Part shown: positions 8,077 to 16,029 of the stretch, in pieces
Layout: each line of letters opens with the position of its first letter
Position numbering within the stretch: the stretch's first letter is position 1
Source of the DNA: Clostridia bacterium
GTDB taxonomy: Bacteria > Bacillota > Clostridia > Christensenellales > CAG-138
NCBI GenBank assembly: GCA_003246365.1
Contig: QKAN01000216.1
Span: 20,099-84,098, forward strand
Length of the DNA: 64,000 nt
Direction: 5' to 3'
Translations under genes and position numbers: made by a program
Notes under the pieces: model-generated
Databases searched by the model: none
What the model was told of the DNA's origin: nothing
What the model saw: the letters and a program-made list of their open reading frames with translations, nothing else

Positions 8077-9654
8077 ATGTGTTCTATCATGGGATACCTC
8101 GGCAAGCGCATACCTTTGGATTTGCTTGTTGACGGATTTTATAAAACCATCTCACGTGGACCGGATCTGTCGCGAATGTTGAGTGTTGGGGATGGATACC
8201 TGATGTTCCATCGCCTGACGATTATGGGTCTGGAAAAGAGCGGCATGCAGCCATTCGAACGGAACGGGGATGCGGTCGTCTGCAACGGCGAACTGTACGG
8301 CTTCCGAAAGATGCGTGACGAATTATTTTCGGGATATGAATTCAAGAGCGGCTCGGATTGCGAGCTGCTCTTACCCATGTATCAGCGTTACGGGACAGAT
8401 ATGTTCCAAATGCTCGATGCGGAGTATGCTCTGATCATTTATGATCACAAGAGCGATTCGCTGATCGCCGCGCGCGATCCCATCGGCATCCGACCGCTGT
8501 TTTACGGTTACGACGAAGACGGCAAGATCATGTTTGCCAGCGAGGCGAAGAACTTGTCCGGTTTGACCGATACGATCAATCCCTTCCCTCCGGGATATTA
8601 CTGGAAAGACGGGGAGTTTGTTCAGTATGCGGATCTTACCAGTGTCAAATCGTATTCGCCAGACGAGCTGGATGCGGTTTGCGCAACAATTAACGAAAAG
8701 CTGACCCTCGGCGTTGTGAAGCGTCTCGATGCGGATGTACCTCTCGGGTTCCTGCTCAGCGGTGGTCTGGATAGTTCGTTGGTTTGCGCGATTGCGAAAA
8801 AATATCTGCCGCAGCCGATTCGCACATTCGCCATCGGCATGGTTGGCGACGCAATCGACCTGAAGTATGCCAAACAGGTTGCCGATTATCTCGGCGCGGA
8901 TCATACCGAAGTGTTTATGACAACGCAGGAGGTCATCGGTTCGCTGCGCAATATTGTGCGCATCCTTGAAACATACGATATCACGACCATCCGCGCGAGC
9001 GTCGGAATGTATTTGGTTTGCAAATACATTCATGAAAACACGAACATCCGCGTGCTGATGACCGGAGAAATCTCCGACGAGCTGTTCGGTTATAAGTATA
9101 CGGACTTCGCGCCGAACGAAGAAGAATTCCAGAAAGAAGCCAAGAAGCGCATCGACGAAATCTATATGTACGACGTGCTTCGCGCGGATCGTTGCATTTC
9201 CTCCAACTCGCTGGAAGCGCGCGTACCGTTTGGCGATCTGGACTTTGTGAAATACGTCATGTCGATCAACCCAGCGCTCAAGATGAATCGCTTTGGCAAA
9301 GGCAAATATCTGCTGCGTCATGCGTTTGAGGGCGACTACCTGCCGCACGATATTCTGTATCGTGAAAAAGCCGCGTTTTCGGATGCGGTCGGGCATTCCA
9401 TGGTCGACCACATCAAGGCGTATGCTGAAAAGCTCTATACTGACGAGGAGTTTGCCGAGCGCAGCAAGAAATACACCTTCGCAACGCCCTTTACGAAGGA
9501 ATCGCTGCTGTACCGCGAACTATTTGAGGCCGAATACCCCGGCCAGGCGCATATGGTCAAAGACTTTTGGATGCCTAACCGTACTTGGGAAGGCTGCAAC
9601 GTCAACGATCCTTCGGCTCGCGTTCTCGCGAACTACGGCGCAAGCGCGGTATAA
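8077..9654 (+). CDS. asnB: asparagine synthetase B, glutamine-hydrolysing
   Basis: 525 residues. Cys2 after the initiator Met is the nucleophile of the class II glutaminase domain (residues 2-190: RGPD, CNGELYG). The synthetase domain carries the PP-loop SGGLDSSLV near residue 228 and SLEARVPFGDLDFV further on. It transfers glutamine amide nitrogen to aspartate using ATP. AGGAG lies 11 nt before the ATG. It is probably co-transcribed with glnN (25-bp gap) and ends at a strong terminator. The length matches the short bacterial AsnB type (E. coli 554). Confidence 0.93.
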   Translation: MCSIMGYLGKRIPLDLLVDGFYKTISRGPDLSRMLSVGDGYLMFHRLTIMGLEKSGMQPFERNGDAVVCNGELYGFRKMRDELFSGYEFKSGSDCELLLPMYQRYGTDMFQMLDAEYALIIYDHKSDSLIAARDPIGIRPLFYGYDEDGKIMFASEAKNLSGLTDTINPFPPGYYWKDGEFVQYADLTSVKSYSPDELDAVCATINEKLTLGVVKRLDADVPLGFLLSGGLDSSLVCAIAKKYLPQPIRTFAIGMVGDAIDLKYAKQVADYLGADHTEVFMTTQEVIGSLRNIVRILETYDITTIRASVGMYLVCKYIHENTNIRVLMTGEISDELFGYKYTDFAPNEEEFQKEAKKRIDEIYMYDVLRADRCISSNSLEARVPFGDLDFVKYVMSINPALKMNRFGKGKYLLRHAFEGDYLPHDILYREKAAFSDAVGHSMVDHIKAYAEKLYTDEEFAERSKKYTFATPFTKESLLYRELFEAEYPGQAHMVKDFWMPNRTWEGCNVNDPSARVLANYGASAV

Positions 9655-9679
9655 CCTCCACCCTGGCACCCTCGAATAC

Positions 9680-10080
9680 CGTGGGAATTCGCTCCTTCCG
9701 CGGTATGATCACCGGCTCCCGATACTCGGGGGCTGGTTTTTTATTTGTTGTTTTTTGAGAAAACAACGAATACAGGCAGGAATTCGCTCCTTCCAAATTG
9801 TGATTCTGGCGTGAGTTAAGAGAGCTGGTTTTTTATTTGTGGTTTTTGAGAAAACAACGAATGCCGGCGGGAATTCGCTCCTTCAAATTGTGATGTTGGC
9901 GTACGTTAATGGGGGTGGTTTTTTATTTGTTGTTTTTTGAGAAAACAACGAATACGAGCGAGAATTCGCTCCTTCCTAATTGCGATGCCGGCGTATGTTA
10001 ATAGAAGTTGTTTTTTTATTTGTTGTTTTGAGCAAACAACGAATGCGGGCGGGAATTCGCTCCTTCCTAATTGTGATGCA
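9680..10080. repeat. tandem array, five copies at about 91-bp period
   Basis: The core GAATTCGCTCCTTC recurs at 9685, 9780, 9871, 9962 and 10053, giving spacings of 95, 91, 91 and 91 bp. Each unit also contains a T-run GGTTTTTTATTTG and an inverted repeat (ATTTGTTGTTTT / AAAACAACGAAT, 12 bp around a 5-nt loop). The array begins at the asnB terminator, whose 3' arm and T-tract are repeated in degraded form in each copy. There are no unique spacers, so it is not CRISPR. I see no convincing gene in the interval 9655-10290. Confidence 0.9.
9712..9746 (+). terminator. asnB terminator
   Basis: CCGGCTCCCGA (9712-9722) and TCGGGGGCTGG (9726-9736) form an 11-bp stem with two wobble pairs and loop TAC, followed by TTTTTTATTT. 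Placed about 60 bp after the asnB stop. Confidence 0.85.
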
Positions 10081-10181
10081 TGCTTCTATTATGCTTTGAT
10101 TGTTTCTGACACTCAAAAATGAATGTCAATGATTTAATCCTTTGTGTATCTAAAGATGCGATGGATTTCATTTCTATATTC

Positions 10182-10209
10182 TTGCCGATTTGCGCATGAC
10201 GTGTATAAT
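10182..10209 (+). promoter_or_regulatory. promoter of the MgtC-like gene
   Basis: TTGCCG (10182-10187), 16-nt spacer, TATAAT (10204-10209). It lies about 80 bp upstream of the gene's ATG. Confidence 0.55.
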
Positions 10210-10290
10210 AAACGGATACAAAGATCGTTTTACATAGATTTTACATCGGTGCATTTTTCGAGAGAAACAATGCAGGAAGGAGCGCAAATC

Positions 10291-10974
10291 ATGTATAACT
10301 TTTCTGTCGATTGGCTGCAAACGCTCTCTATGCTGGGTCGCGTTGCGCTTGCCGGATTGCTCGCGGCTGTGATTGGGTTTGAGCGTGAGCATGTTCAGCG
10401 AAACGCCGGTATGCGCACACATATTCTCGTCGCCATCGGTGCGGCACTCGTGATGTGCAGCGGCGAATTTCTCGCCGTAAAATACCCGACGATTGACCCT
10501 GCGCGTATTGGTGCGCAAGTAGTCAGTGGCATCGGTTTTTTGTGTGCCGGTACCATCATTAAAGAAGGTATTTCTGTTCGCGGCCTCACCACCGCCAGCA
10601 GCTTATGGTGCGTTTCCTGCGTCGGTCTCGCGGCCGGCTGCGGCAACTATATTCTTGCGGTTGCGACGACAATTCTGATTTTGATCGTGCTAAGGGTGCT
10701 GCGATCCATGGCGCACAACCGCAGAAGAAAAGCAAACCGTCTTGTGTTGCAGGTAGTTTTATCGATGGCAGGAGAGAGCATCGTAAGCCTCCAGAAGGAT
10801 TTAGACCGGATGGGCTGCGTGATTGACGAGTTCAGCTTTGCAATTGACACAAAAAATCTTAAACGGCATGTCTATGCGCATCTGACCTTGCCAAATCGAG
10901 ATGATCTGGCGCATCTGATGGAGGGACTATCCCGCATCGACGGCGTTGAATCAGTCGAGTCGGTATACGAGTAA
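10291..10974 (+). CDS. MgtC/SapB-family membrane protein
   Basis: 227 residues. Residues 1-140 are the MgtC/SapB domain: four hydrophobic helices with the conserved IGFEREHVQRNAGMRTHILVAIGAALVM segment and RIGAQVVSGIGFLCAGTII. Residues 145-227 form a soluble ACT-like tail. The family acts in magnesium homeostasis and stress adaptation at the cell membrane; the exact role here is not shown. The start at 10291 has AGGAAGGAG 9 nt upstream; a longer in-frame extension to 10144 overlaps the promoter and is rejected. Single gene, sharing a bidirectional terminator with trxA. Confidence 0.85.
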   Translation: MYNFSVDWLQTLSMLGRVALAGLLAAVIGFEREHVQRNAGMRTHILVAIGAALVMCSGEFLAVKYPTIDPARIGAQVVSGIGFLCAGTIIKEGISVRGLTTASSLWCVSCVGLAAGCGNYILAVATTILILIVLRVLRSMAHNRRRKANRLVLQVVLSMAGESIVSLQKDLDRMGCVIDEFSFAIDTKNLKRHVYAHLTLPNRDDLAHLMEGLSRIDGVESVESVYE

Positions 10975-11023
10975 AACGCCGCAAAGTCTATTTAAATAAG
11001 GGCGTAAAAACCGAAGTGAAACA

Positions 11024-11066
11024 AAAAAGAACTCCCCCGACGCTGCATCAGCGCGGGGGAGTCGTT
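11024..11066. terminator. bidirectional terminator between the MgtC-like gene and trxA
   Basis: ACTCCCCCG (11031-11039) pairs with CGGGGGAGT (11054-11062), with an inner GCTG/CAGC pairing. It is flanked by a run of A on the left and TTTT on the right, so it can end both converging transcripts. Confidence 0.85.
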
Positions 11067-11084
11067 TTGTACAAATTGTTCTTT

Positions 11085-11396
11085 TTAGCCTTCGAGCATC
11101 TGGAGAATAAATCCCTTGTTGCGCGCGCCAACTGCTTTGTTGACGGATTCGCCGTTTTCAAACACCATCAGCGTCGGGATACTCATCACGCCATATTGGC
11201 TTGCGAGCTGCGGCTGTTCGTCGATGTTGATCTTGCAGACTTTGATGTCCGCTTTTTCTTCGGCAATTTCGTCTACAATCGGGGAAACCATACGGCAGGG
11301 CCCGCACCACGGCGCCCAGAAATCGACCAACACTTTTTTGTCGCTGTCGAGGACTTCGCTTGTGAAGTTTGCGTTTGTAATGGTGACGATTGACAT
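11085..11396 (-). CDS. trxA: thioredoxin
   Basis: 103 residues, standard thioredoxin length. The redox motif WCGPC is at residues 30-34 (Cys31, Cys34), with the cis-proline segment SIPTLMVF near residue 75. It reduces protein disulfides in the cytoplasm. The start at 11396 is supported by AAGGAG 8 nt upstream; an upstream in-frame GTG touches the ribosome site and is less likely. No thioredoxin reductase gene lies in the window. Confidence 0.95.
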   Translation of the reverse strand: MSIVTITNANFTSEVLDSDKKVLVDFWAPWCGPCRMVSPIVDEIAEEKADIKVCKINIDEQPQLASQYGVMSIPTLMVFENGESVNKAVGARNKGFILQMLEG

Positions 11397-11635
11397 TTGA
11401 ACCACTCCTTGTTGGATGTTGAGACAAGAAAACCCGATCTAATCCAATCTGCTTTGTTCAGCTATTACGAGGTAATCTCGGTCTCTTTCTTACAGTATAA
11501 CGGATGCGATTCAATTTTGAAAAGCTTTCCGGGCAAATTGCCTTATAAATGCAACATTTTGTCCGGAAATCGACGTTGCGTTTCGTTCCGGTATACGATA
11601 GAGTGAATAAAACCGGATGAAAAAGGAGTTGGCGC

Positions 11636-12532
11636 ATGCGCACACTGACACAAACGATTGAACCCAGCGCCGAAGGGCGAACGGTATTAAGCCTGCTTCG
11701 GCGTGAGTTTGCCTGCTCAGATGCGCATATTTCGCGATTGAAACGCCGGGAAAACGGAATCCTGCTGAACGGGAACCGATGTTATGTTACGGCGCGGGTT
11801 GCGACCGGCGATACGCTCGAAATCGAAATCGGCGATCTGCCGGACGGACACATCGTGCCGATGGCATATCCACTGGACGTGATCTTTGAAGACGAAGACT
11901 TGCTGATCATCGACAAACCAGCGGGAATTGCAGTGCATCAATCTACGCGGGACCCGGAGGAACTGACGCTCGAAAACGCGGTTTGCCATTATCTCGGCGG
12001 CGGCATCAGCCCGCATCCGGTGAGCCGTCTTGACCGCGGCACATCCGGCCTTATGGCGTTTGCAAAGAGCGGATATATCCACGAACGGCTGCGTCGGCAG
12101 ATGCATACGGAATCCTATGCGAGAGTTTATCTTGGCATAGCCGTTGGTCGGGTCGAACCGCCTAGCGGAAAAATCGATCTGCCGATTGGCATGGCGAAAG
12201 GCTCAACCTATCAGCGCGCGATCTGTCAGGACGGGCAGTCTGCGCAGACGGAATATGAAACGCTGGCAAATCACGAGCGCTTCACGCTTCTCCGGCTCAT
12301 CCCGCATACGGGAAGGACGCATCAACTCCGTTTGCATCTTTCTGCAATTGGATATCCGCTTGCGGGAGACTGGCTCTACGGCGCGGAAGACCGAACGTTG
12401 ATTGCGCGGCCTGCGCTGCATTCGCATCAACTTGACTTGACGCATCCCGTCTCGGGTGAGCGAATCACTCTGGTTTCGCCGCTTCCGGCAGATATGCGGC
12501 GATTGATCGATTTAGAGAATATTGAGGGGTAA
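11636..12532 (+). CDS. RluA-family pseudouridine synthase
   Basis: 298 residues. An N-terminal S4-like RNA-binding segment (VLSLLRREFACSDAHISRLKRRENGILLNG) is followed by the catalytic domain with DEDLLIIDKPAGIAVH and the active-site motif HPVSRLDRGTSGLM (catalytic Asp near residue 132), then GRTHQLRLHLSAIG. It isomerises uridine to pseudouridine in rRNA or tRNA. The precise target (RluD-like or other) cannot be set from sequence. AAAGGAG is 7 nt before the ATG. It is followed after 8 bp by a DUF4180 gene, probably co-transcribed. Confidence 0.9.
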   Translation: MRTLTQTIEPSAEGRTVLSLLRREFACSDAHISRLKRRENGILLNGNRCYVTARVATGDTLEIEIGDLPDGHIVPMAYPLDVIFEDEDLLIIDKPAGIAVHQSTRDPEELTLENAVCHYLGGGISPHPVSRLDRGTSGLMAFAKSGYIHERLRRQMHTESYARVYLGIAVGRVEPPSGKIDLPIGMAKGSTYQRAICQDGQSAQTEYETLANHERFTLLRLIPHTGRTHQLRLHLSAIGYPLAGDWLYGAEDRTLIARPALHSHQLDLTHPVSGERITLVSPLPADMRRLIDLENIEG

Positions 12533-12540
12533 GAATCAGA

Positions 12541-12906
12541 GTGAATATTCAAACGATACAGAAAAACAATAGTACAATCGCGCTGATCGAAAGCGAAGAA
12601 CTGCTGATTACAGACGTGCAATCGGCGCTCGATCTGATGGCGACGGTGCGCTACGAAACAGGAGCGGATCGCGTTGCACTCGGCAAACAGGCAATTGACG
12701 AGCGGTTTTTCGTGCTCAGCAGTCGTCTCGCGGGCGATATCCTTCAGAAATTCGTCAATTATCAGATGAAACTCGCCATCATAGGGGATTTTTCCGGCTA
12801 CACCAGCAAACCGTTGCGCGATTTCATCTATGAGAGCAACAACGGCAACCATGTGTTCTTTGTTCAAACGGAAGAAGAAGCGATTGAGAAACTTTCGCGC
12901 ATATAA
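12541..12906 (+). CDS. DUF4180 domain protein
   Basis: 121 residues with a GTG start, 8 bp after the pseudouridine synthase. The sequence (ALIESEELLITDVQSALDLMATVRYETGADRVAL, then FVNYQMKLAIIGDFSGYTSKPLRDFIYESN) matches the small DUF4180 family, mixed alpha/beta and cytoplasmic, of unknown function. The whole protein is the domain. It ends right at a perfect bidirectional terminator. Confidence 0.85.
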   Translation: MNIQTIQKNNSTIALIESEELLITDVQSALDLMATVRYETGADRVALGKQAIDERFFVLSSRLAGDILQKFVNYQMKLAIIGDFSGYTSKPLRDFIYESNNGNHVFFVQTEEEAIEKLSRI

Positions 12907-12936
12907 AAAAGCTGTGCCGCAAGGCACAGCTTTTTG
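12906..12936. terminator. bidirectional terminator
   Basis: AAAAGCTGTGCC and GGCACAGCTTTTT form a 12-bp stem with loop GCAA, ending both the DUF4180 gene and the converging GerMN gene. Confidence 0.9.
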
Positions 12937-12949
12937 TTGATTGAGTTGC

Positions 12950-13609
12950 TCAAGGCGTGGATTGTAACGTTTGCGCGAGTTCGTCGAACGCGATCGGCCG
13001 GTCATAATGACCGCCGATGGTCTCCAGCTCGGTTCCCGCGATAGAGAGCAGAAACCCGTCTGCCTGATAGCGCACAAGAAACGTGTTCACAAGACTTTGC
13101 AGAATCAGCTGCTGATGCGCTGTGTCGGTTGCTTTCACAGATAGCGCGAACGCATCCGACAGATCGAGACGAACCAGCACGCCGCTGAATGTTTCATCCT
13201 CGAACGTCAGTTCTTCCTGCGCGACGGAAAACGCGATGTTCCGCCCGTAGTCCACGTCCGGCAGGGCTCCCGCCGCGACGAGCGCGGAGAGTAACCCCTG
13301 AACAGAATCTTCCGCCAGCGTCTGAACCGAAACGAGACCCGTGCCGGATTCATCCGGCACATAGAGCGTAACGTCGATGGAAACAGGCGTTGCGGTTGCA
13401 TCAGGCGTTGTTGCTGGCGCGGGGGAAGGCGTGCTGTCGTTAACCGTTTGCGTTACGGAACCTTGCGGTTCGCCCGCGGGTGCGCAAGAGAGGCACGCCG
13501 CCAAAATCAGCGGCAAACTGAGCGCAACCCCGACTCGAATCAGATGATGCCGAGCGGAACGAGCACCGCAAGCAGTACGATGTTTACGCTGGCGAGAGAG
13601 ATAATCCAC
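12950..13609 (-). CDS. GerMN-domain lipoprotein
   Basis: About 219 residues. A signal peptide with hydrophobic core (VGVALSLPLILAAC) ends in a lipobox, so it should be lipid-anchored outside the membrane. A Thr/Pro/Ala-rich linker follows, then a GerMN domain (YVPDESGTGLVSV, SVQGLLSALVAAGALPDVD, LRLDLSDAF, QSLVNTFL). The family is linked to spore germination and envelope functions. The start is uncertain: GTG at 13609 has GAAGG 10 nt upstream and gives a positively charged n-region, but it overlaps the upstream membrane gene by 70 bp. A non-ATG start near 13540 is possible. The two genes are likely translationally coupled. Confidence 0.75.
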   Translation of the reverse strand: MDYLSRQRKHRTACGARSARHHLIRVGVALSLPLILAACLSCAPAGEPQGSVTQTVNDSTPSPAPATTPDATATPVSIDVTLYVPDESGTGLVSVQTLAEDSVQGLLSALVAAGALPDVDYGRNIAFSVAQEELTFEDETFSGVLVRLDLSDAFALSVKATDTAHQQLILQSLVNTFLVRYQADGFLLSIAGTELETIGGHYDRPIAFDELAQTLQSTP

Positions 13610-14175
13610 TTCTTTTGTACCTTCGGTTCCTTGTCGTAAATGAGGTAGCTCGCGAGGAAAAACGGGATGTAGGTTGTGATGAACACAGGAAGCGCACCCC
13701 ACCAGGGATAAACCCAGATGAACGCGGGCGTTCCGGCGAGGAAAATTTCGACGAGCGAGAAAAACAGCGCGCTGCCGATTGCAAACGTAATGCGGTTGTT
13801 GACGCCGAGAATCTTCAGGTTTTTGTCAGCGGGCAGCAGCTTTGAGGTAAAGCCGGCGACTGCGAACATCATGGAAAGTTCCCAACTGACGCCGATGAGC
13901 AGGATATAGCTCGTGCTTTCCGGCGAAACCGTCCAGAGCGCATAACCCGAAACATAGCAGATGACCGCGTTTGCAATCTCATAGAGCCAGTGTACGCTGT
14001 AGAGCATCAGCGCGGCGGCGATGGCCTTGTAATTCTTCTTGTGGATTTCGTCCACATAGATCATCACCACGAACGCAAGAATCGCGATGAATGTCCAGTT
14101 GAAATTACTGGGATCGCGAACGGCGGCCTTGGCGAGATCGGCAAGCGACTTGAGTCCCGGATCTCCAAAGAGCAT
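13540..14175 (-). CDS. multi-pass membrane protein of unknown function
   Basis: 211 residues with about six hydrophobic helices: near residues 27-43 (FIAILAFVVMIYV), 50-75 (AIAAALMLYSVHWLYEI), 90-115 (YILLIGVSWELSMMFAVAG), 130-150, 155-178 and 193-211 (VNIVLLAVLVPLGII). No transporter or enzyme signature is recognised. It is the first gene of a two-gene unit with the GerMN lipoprotein, whose reading frame begins inside its 3' end. An envelope role is inferred from that pairing. Confidence 0.7.
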   Translation of the reverse strand: MLFGDPGLKSLADLAKAAVRDPSNFNWTFIAILAFVVMIYVDEIHKKNYKAIAAALMLYSVHWLYEIANAVICYVSGYALWTVSPESTSYILLIGVSWELSMMFAVAGFTSKLLPADKNLKILGVNNRITFAIGSALFFSLVEIFLAGTPAFIWVYPWWGALPVFITTYIPFFLASYLIYDKEPKVQKKWIISLASVNIVLLAVLVPLGII

Positions 14176-14337
14176 GACAATTACCTCCCGATTTATTTTT
14201 TAGGTTTTCTGGCATACAATTAGATGGGATACACGATGAGACTGCGATTATTCTACCGCGTTAAACAACCGCTGTCAATTTTTGAGAATCACATTGTGAA
14301 CATTGCGTCGAGAAAATTCGCTGAAACGGAGGCCATC

Positions 14338-14682
14338 ATGTCCAAAGAATTGCTCGGCTGCTGCGGCGCCTATTGCAGTACCTGCAAGGCATATCGACAA
14401 GGCGCGTGCAAGGGATGCAAGGTCGGTTACGATACCGGCGAACGGGACATTTCCAAGGCGAAATGCGCTATGAAAACCTGCTGTATCCGTCGCGGGCATG
14501 CTAGCTGCGCGGACTGTGCTGAGTACGATTCCTGCGCGATTCTTGCTGCATTTTACGGTCATGAAAGCTACAAATATAAAAAATACAAGCAGGCGACGGA
14601 GTATATCCGGGCGCATGGCTATGATGCGTTTTTTAGACATGCCGATCGCTGGAACGGCGCATACGGGAAATATAAAGATTGA
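14338..14682 (+). CDS. DUF3795 cysteine-rich protein
   Basis: 114 residues with ten or more cysteines in CCGAYCSTCKAYRQGACKGC and CAMKTCCIRRGHASCADC, the DUF3795 pattern, then a KYKKYKQA tail segment. The cysteines probably bind a metal or a cluster. The ATG at 14338 follows GGAGG by 6 nt; an upstream extension to 14224 has no ribosome site and is rejected. It is divergent from the membrane protein gene. Confidence 0.85.
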   Translation: MSKELLGCCGAYCSTCKAYRQGACKGCKVGYDTGERDISKAKCAMKTCCIRRGHASCADCAEYDSCAILAAFYGHESYKYKKYKQATEYIRAHGYDAFFRHADRWNGAYGKYKD

Positions 14683-14706
14683 TTTATAGTTAAAGGCAAT
14701 CAAAAA

Positions 14707-14740
14707 CGTCCGGCGACTATGTGCGCCAGACGCTTTTTTA
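14707..14740 (+). terminator. terminator of the DUF3795 gene
   Basis: CGTC-GGCG pairs with CGCC-GACG with one mismatch, loop ACTATGTG, then six T residues. Confidence 0.75.
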
Positions 14741-14745
14741 ATTAA

Positions 14746-15141
14746 TTAACCGTGCAGCTTTTGTGCGGTTTTTTCCATGAATTTTTCGTTGTCAACGATG
14801 AATCGCTCCTGCGTTCCTTCGCCGATCAGCCCCGCGTCATCATACGCGCGGCAGGAAAACACGAGTCTGCGGCGGTCGATTTCGATGAGTTCCGTTTCGC
14901 AGCGGATCGTCATACCCATAGGTGTGGCGCTCAGGTGTTTTACATTGATCAAGGTGCCGACGGTGGAACTGCCCTCCGTCAGATAAGGCGTTACGCTCTC
15001 CATTGCGGTATATTCCATCAGCGTGATCATGCAGGGGGTTGCGTAAACCGGCAGGCCGCCGCTGCCGAGTGCCTTTGCGATGTTTTTTTCAGTGACGATC
15101 TCGGTTTGCACGCCGCGCACGCCGCTGTGAAGTTCACTCAT
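14746..15141 (-). CDS. hotdog-fold thioesterase (FlK-like)
   Basis: 131 residues. The segments YATPCMITLMEYTAMESVTPYL, SSTVGTLINVKHLSATPMGMTIRCETEL and EGTQERFIVDNEKF match the single-domain hotdog thioesterases related to fluoroacetyl-CoA thioesterase, with Thr, Glu and His residues in the expected places. It should hydrolyse an acyl-CoA; fluoroacetyl-CoA itself is unlikely to be the substrate. GGAGG lies 10 nt before the ATG. It is a single-gene unit downstream of the adhE group on the same strand, separated by a hairpin. Confidence 0.82.
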   Translation of the reverse strand: MSELHSGVRGVQTEIVTEKNIAKALGSGGLPVYATPCMITLMEYTAMESVTPYLTEGSSTVGTLINVKHLSATPMGMTIRCETELIEIDRRRLVFSCRAYDDAGLIGEGTQERFIVDNEKFMEKTAQKLHG

Positions 15142-15210
15142 TCTAAAAATGCCTCCGAACTGTCGTGTTTCCGATGATGATAACCGAATAGAGCGAAAAA
15201 ATCAACCGAT

Positions 15211-15255
15211 AACGGCAGAGTCGACGCCGAAACCGACGCGCTCTGCCGTTTTTGA
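15211..15255. terminator. hairpin downstream of the kinase-like gene
   Basis: AACGGCAGAG (15211-15220) and CTCTGCCGTT (15241-15250) form a 10-bp stem with a 20-nt apical region. The T-tract is good on the forward strand and weak on the reverse strand, although the gene it should end is on the reverse strand. Confidence 0.6.
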
Positions 15256-15260
15256 GAGAA

Positions 15261-16013
15261 TCACTCGTAATCGAACACGTCTACCCAGCGGAAAAGCAAT
15301 TCGCGCTCTTCCGGCTTGCCCTTAACAGACTGGCTTGCGGCGACGATGGGAATCCATTTTTGCACGTATTGCCGCTGCGTTCCGCTCTTTTCGCAGAAGA
15401 GCTTCAGGTACGCTTCCGCCGTTTTCTCGTCGCCAGAGAGCGCAAAGAGCAGATAGGTGCGCGCGGCGTCTGCCGAAGCGTTGCCTTGCGTTGCGTGAGA
15501 CCAGTCCAGAATAAACGGGGTTCCGTCGTCCCGGATGATGATATTCGTCGGGTTGAAATCCCCGTGGCAGAGTTTGTTATGCCGCGGCATGGACTCCAGA
15601 CGCGTGTGCAGGTCATACTTCGTTGCGGTCGGCAGCTCGGTTTGTATGATCTTGCGATCCATTTTATCCCTTAATCTGGGGAGCAGCGGACAGATCTGGC
15701 GGTGCATAGTCAACTGCAAATCGACAAACTGTTCCAGATAGGCCGCGTGTTTCTTGGGGTTTTCCGCCATCAGCTCCGCGAGCGTGCGGCCGGGGATATA
15801 CTCGGTCAGGATATACCACTTGCAATCTTCCGTCATGCCGACGCCGTAAAGCTTCGGTATGTTCAGCGTCGTCTCCTCCACGCGTGCGTGGTTGAGCGCC
15901 TCGTTCAGTACGTCCGCCTTCTTGAACCCTTCGCCAAACATCTTGATGACAGTGTCGCCGTCGCGGTAAATCGTCTTATTGGTGCGAAACGCGATTACAT
16001 TCGATAGATCCAT
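15261..16013 (-). CDS. aminoglycoside phosphotransferase-like kinase
   Basis: 250 residues with an APH-type kinase fold. The N-lobe has DTVIKMFGEG (nucleotide-binding Lys), YILTEYIPGRTLAELM is the hinge, HGDFNPTNIII is the catalytic loop (Brenner motif) and PFILDWSHATQG holds the metal-binding Asp. The family includes small-molecule kinases as well as resistance enzymes; nothing points to drug resistance here. GGGAGG lies 9 nt upstream and it follows adhE by 16 bp, so the two are almost certainly one operon. Confidence 0.85.
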   Translation of the reverse strand: MDLSNVIAFRTNKTIYRDGDTVIKMFGEGFKKADVLNEALNHARVEETTLNIPKLYGVGMTEDCKWYILTEYIPGRTLAELMAENPKKHAAYLEQFVDLQLTMHRQICPLLPRLRDKMDRKIIQTELPTATKYDLHTRLESMPRHNKLCHGDFNPTNIIIRDDGTPFILDWSHATQGNASADAARTYLLFALSGDEKTAEAYLKLFCEKSGTQRQYVQKWIPIVAASQSVKGKPEERELLFRWVDVFDYE

Positions 16014-16029
16014 ATTCGTCGTCCTCCCG

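Noticed and set aside
7086..9411. Long open frames antisense to glnN and asnB (341 and 346 codons)
   Set aside because: They are fully opposite to genes with clear family motifs, have no ribosome sites and resemble no protein; they arise from GC-rich codon structure.
9685..10060. Could the regular repeats be a CRISPR array?
   Set aside because: Copies are 91 bp apart and the whole unit repeats, with no unique spacers and no cas genes.
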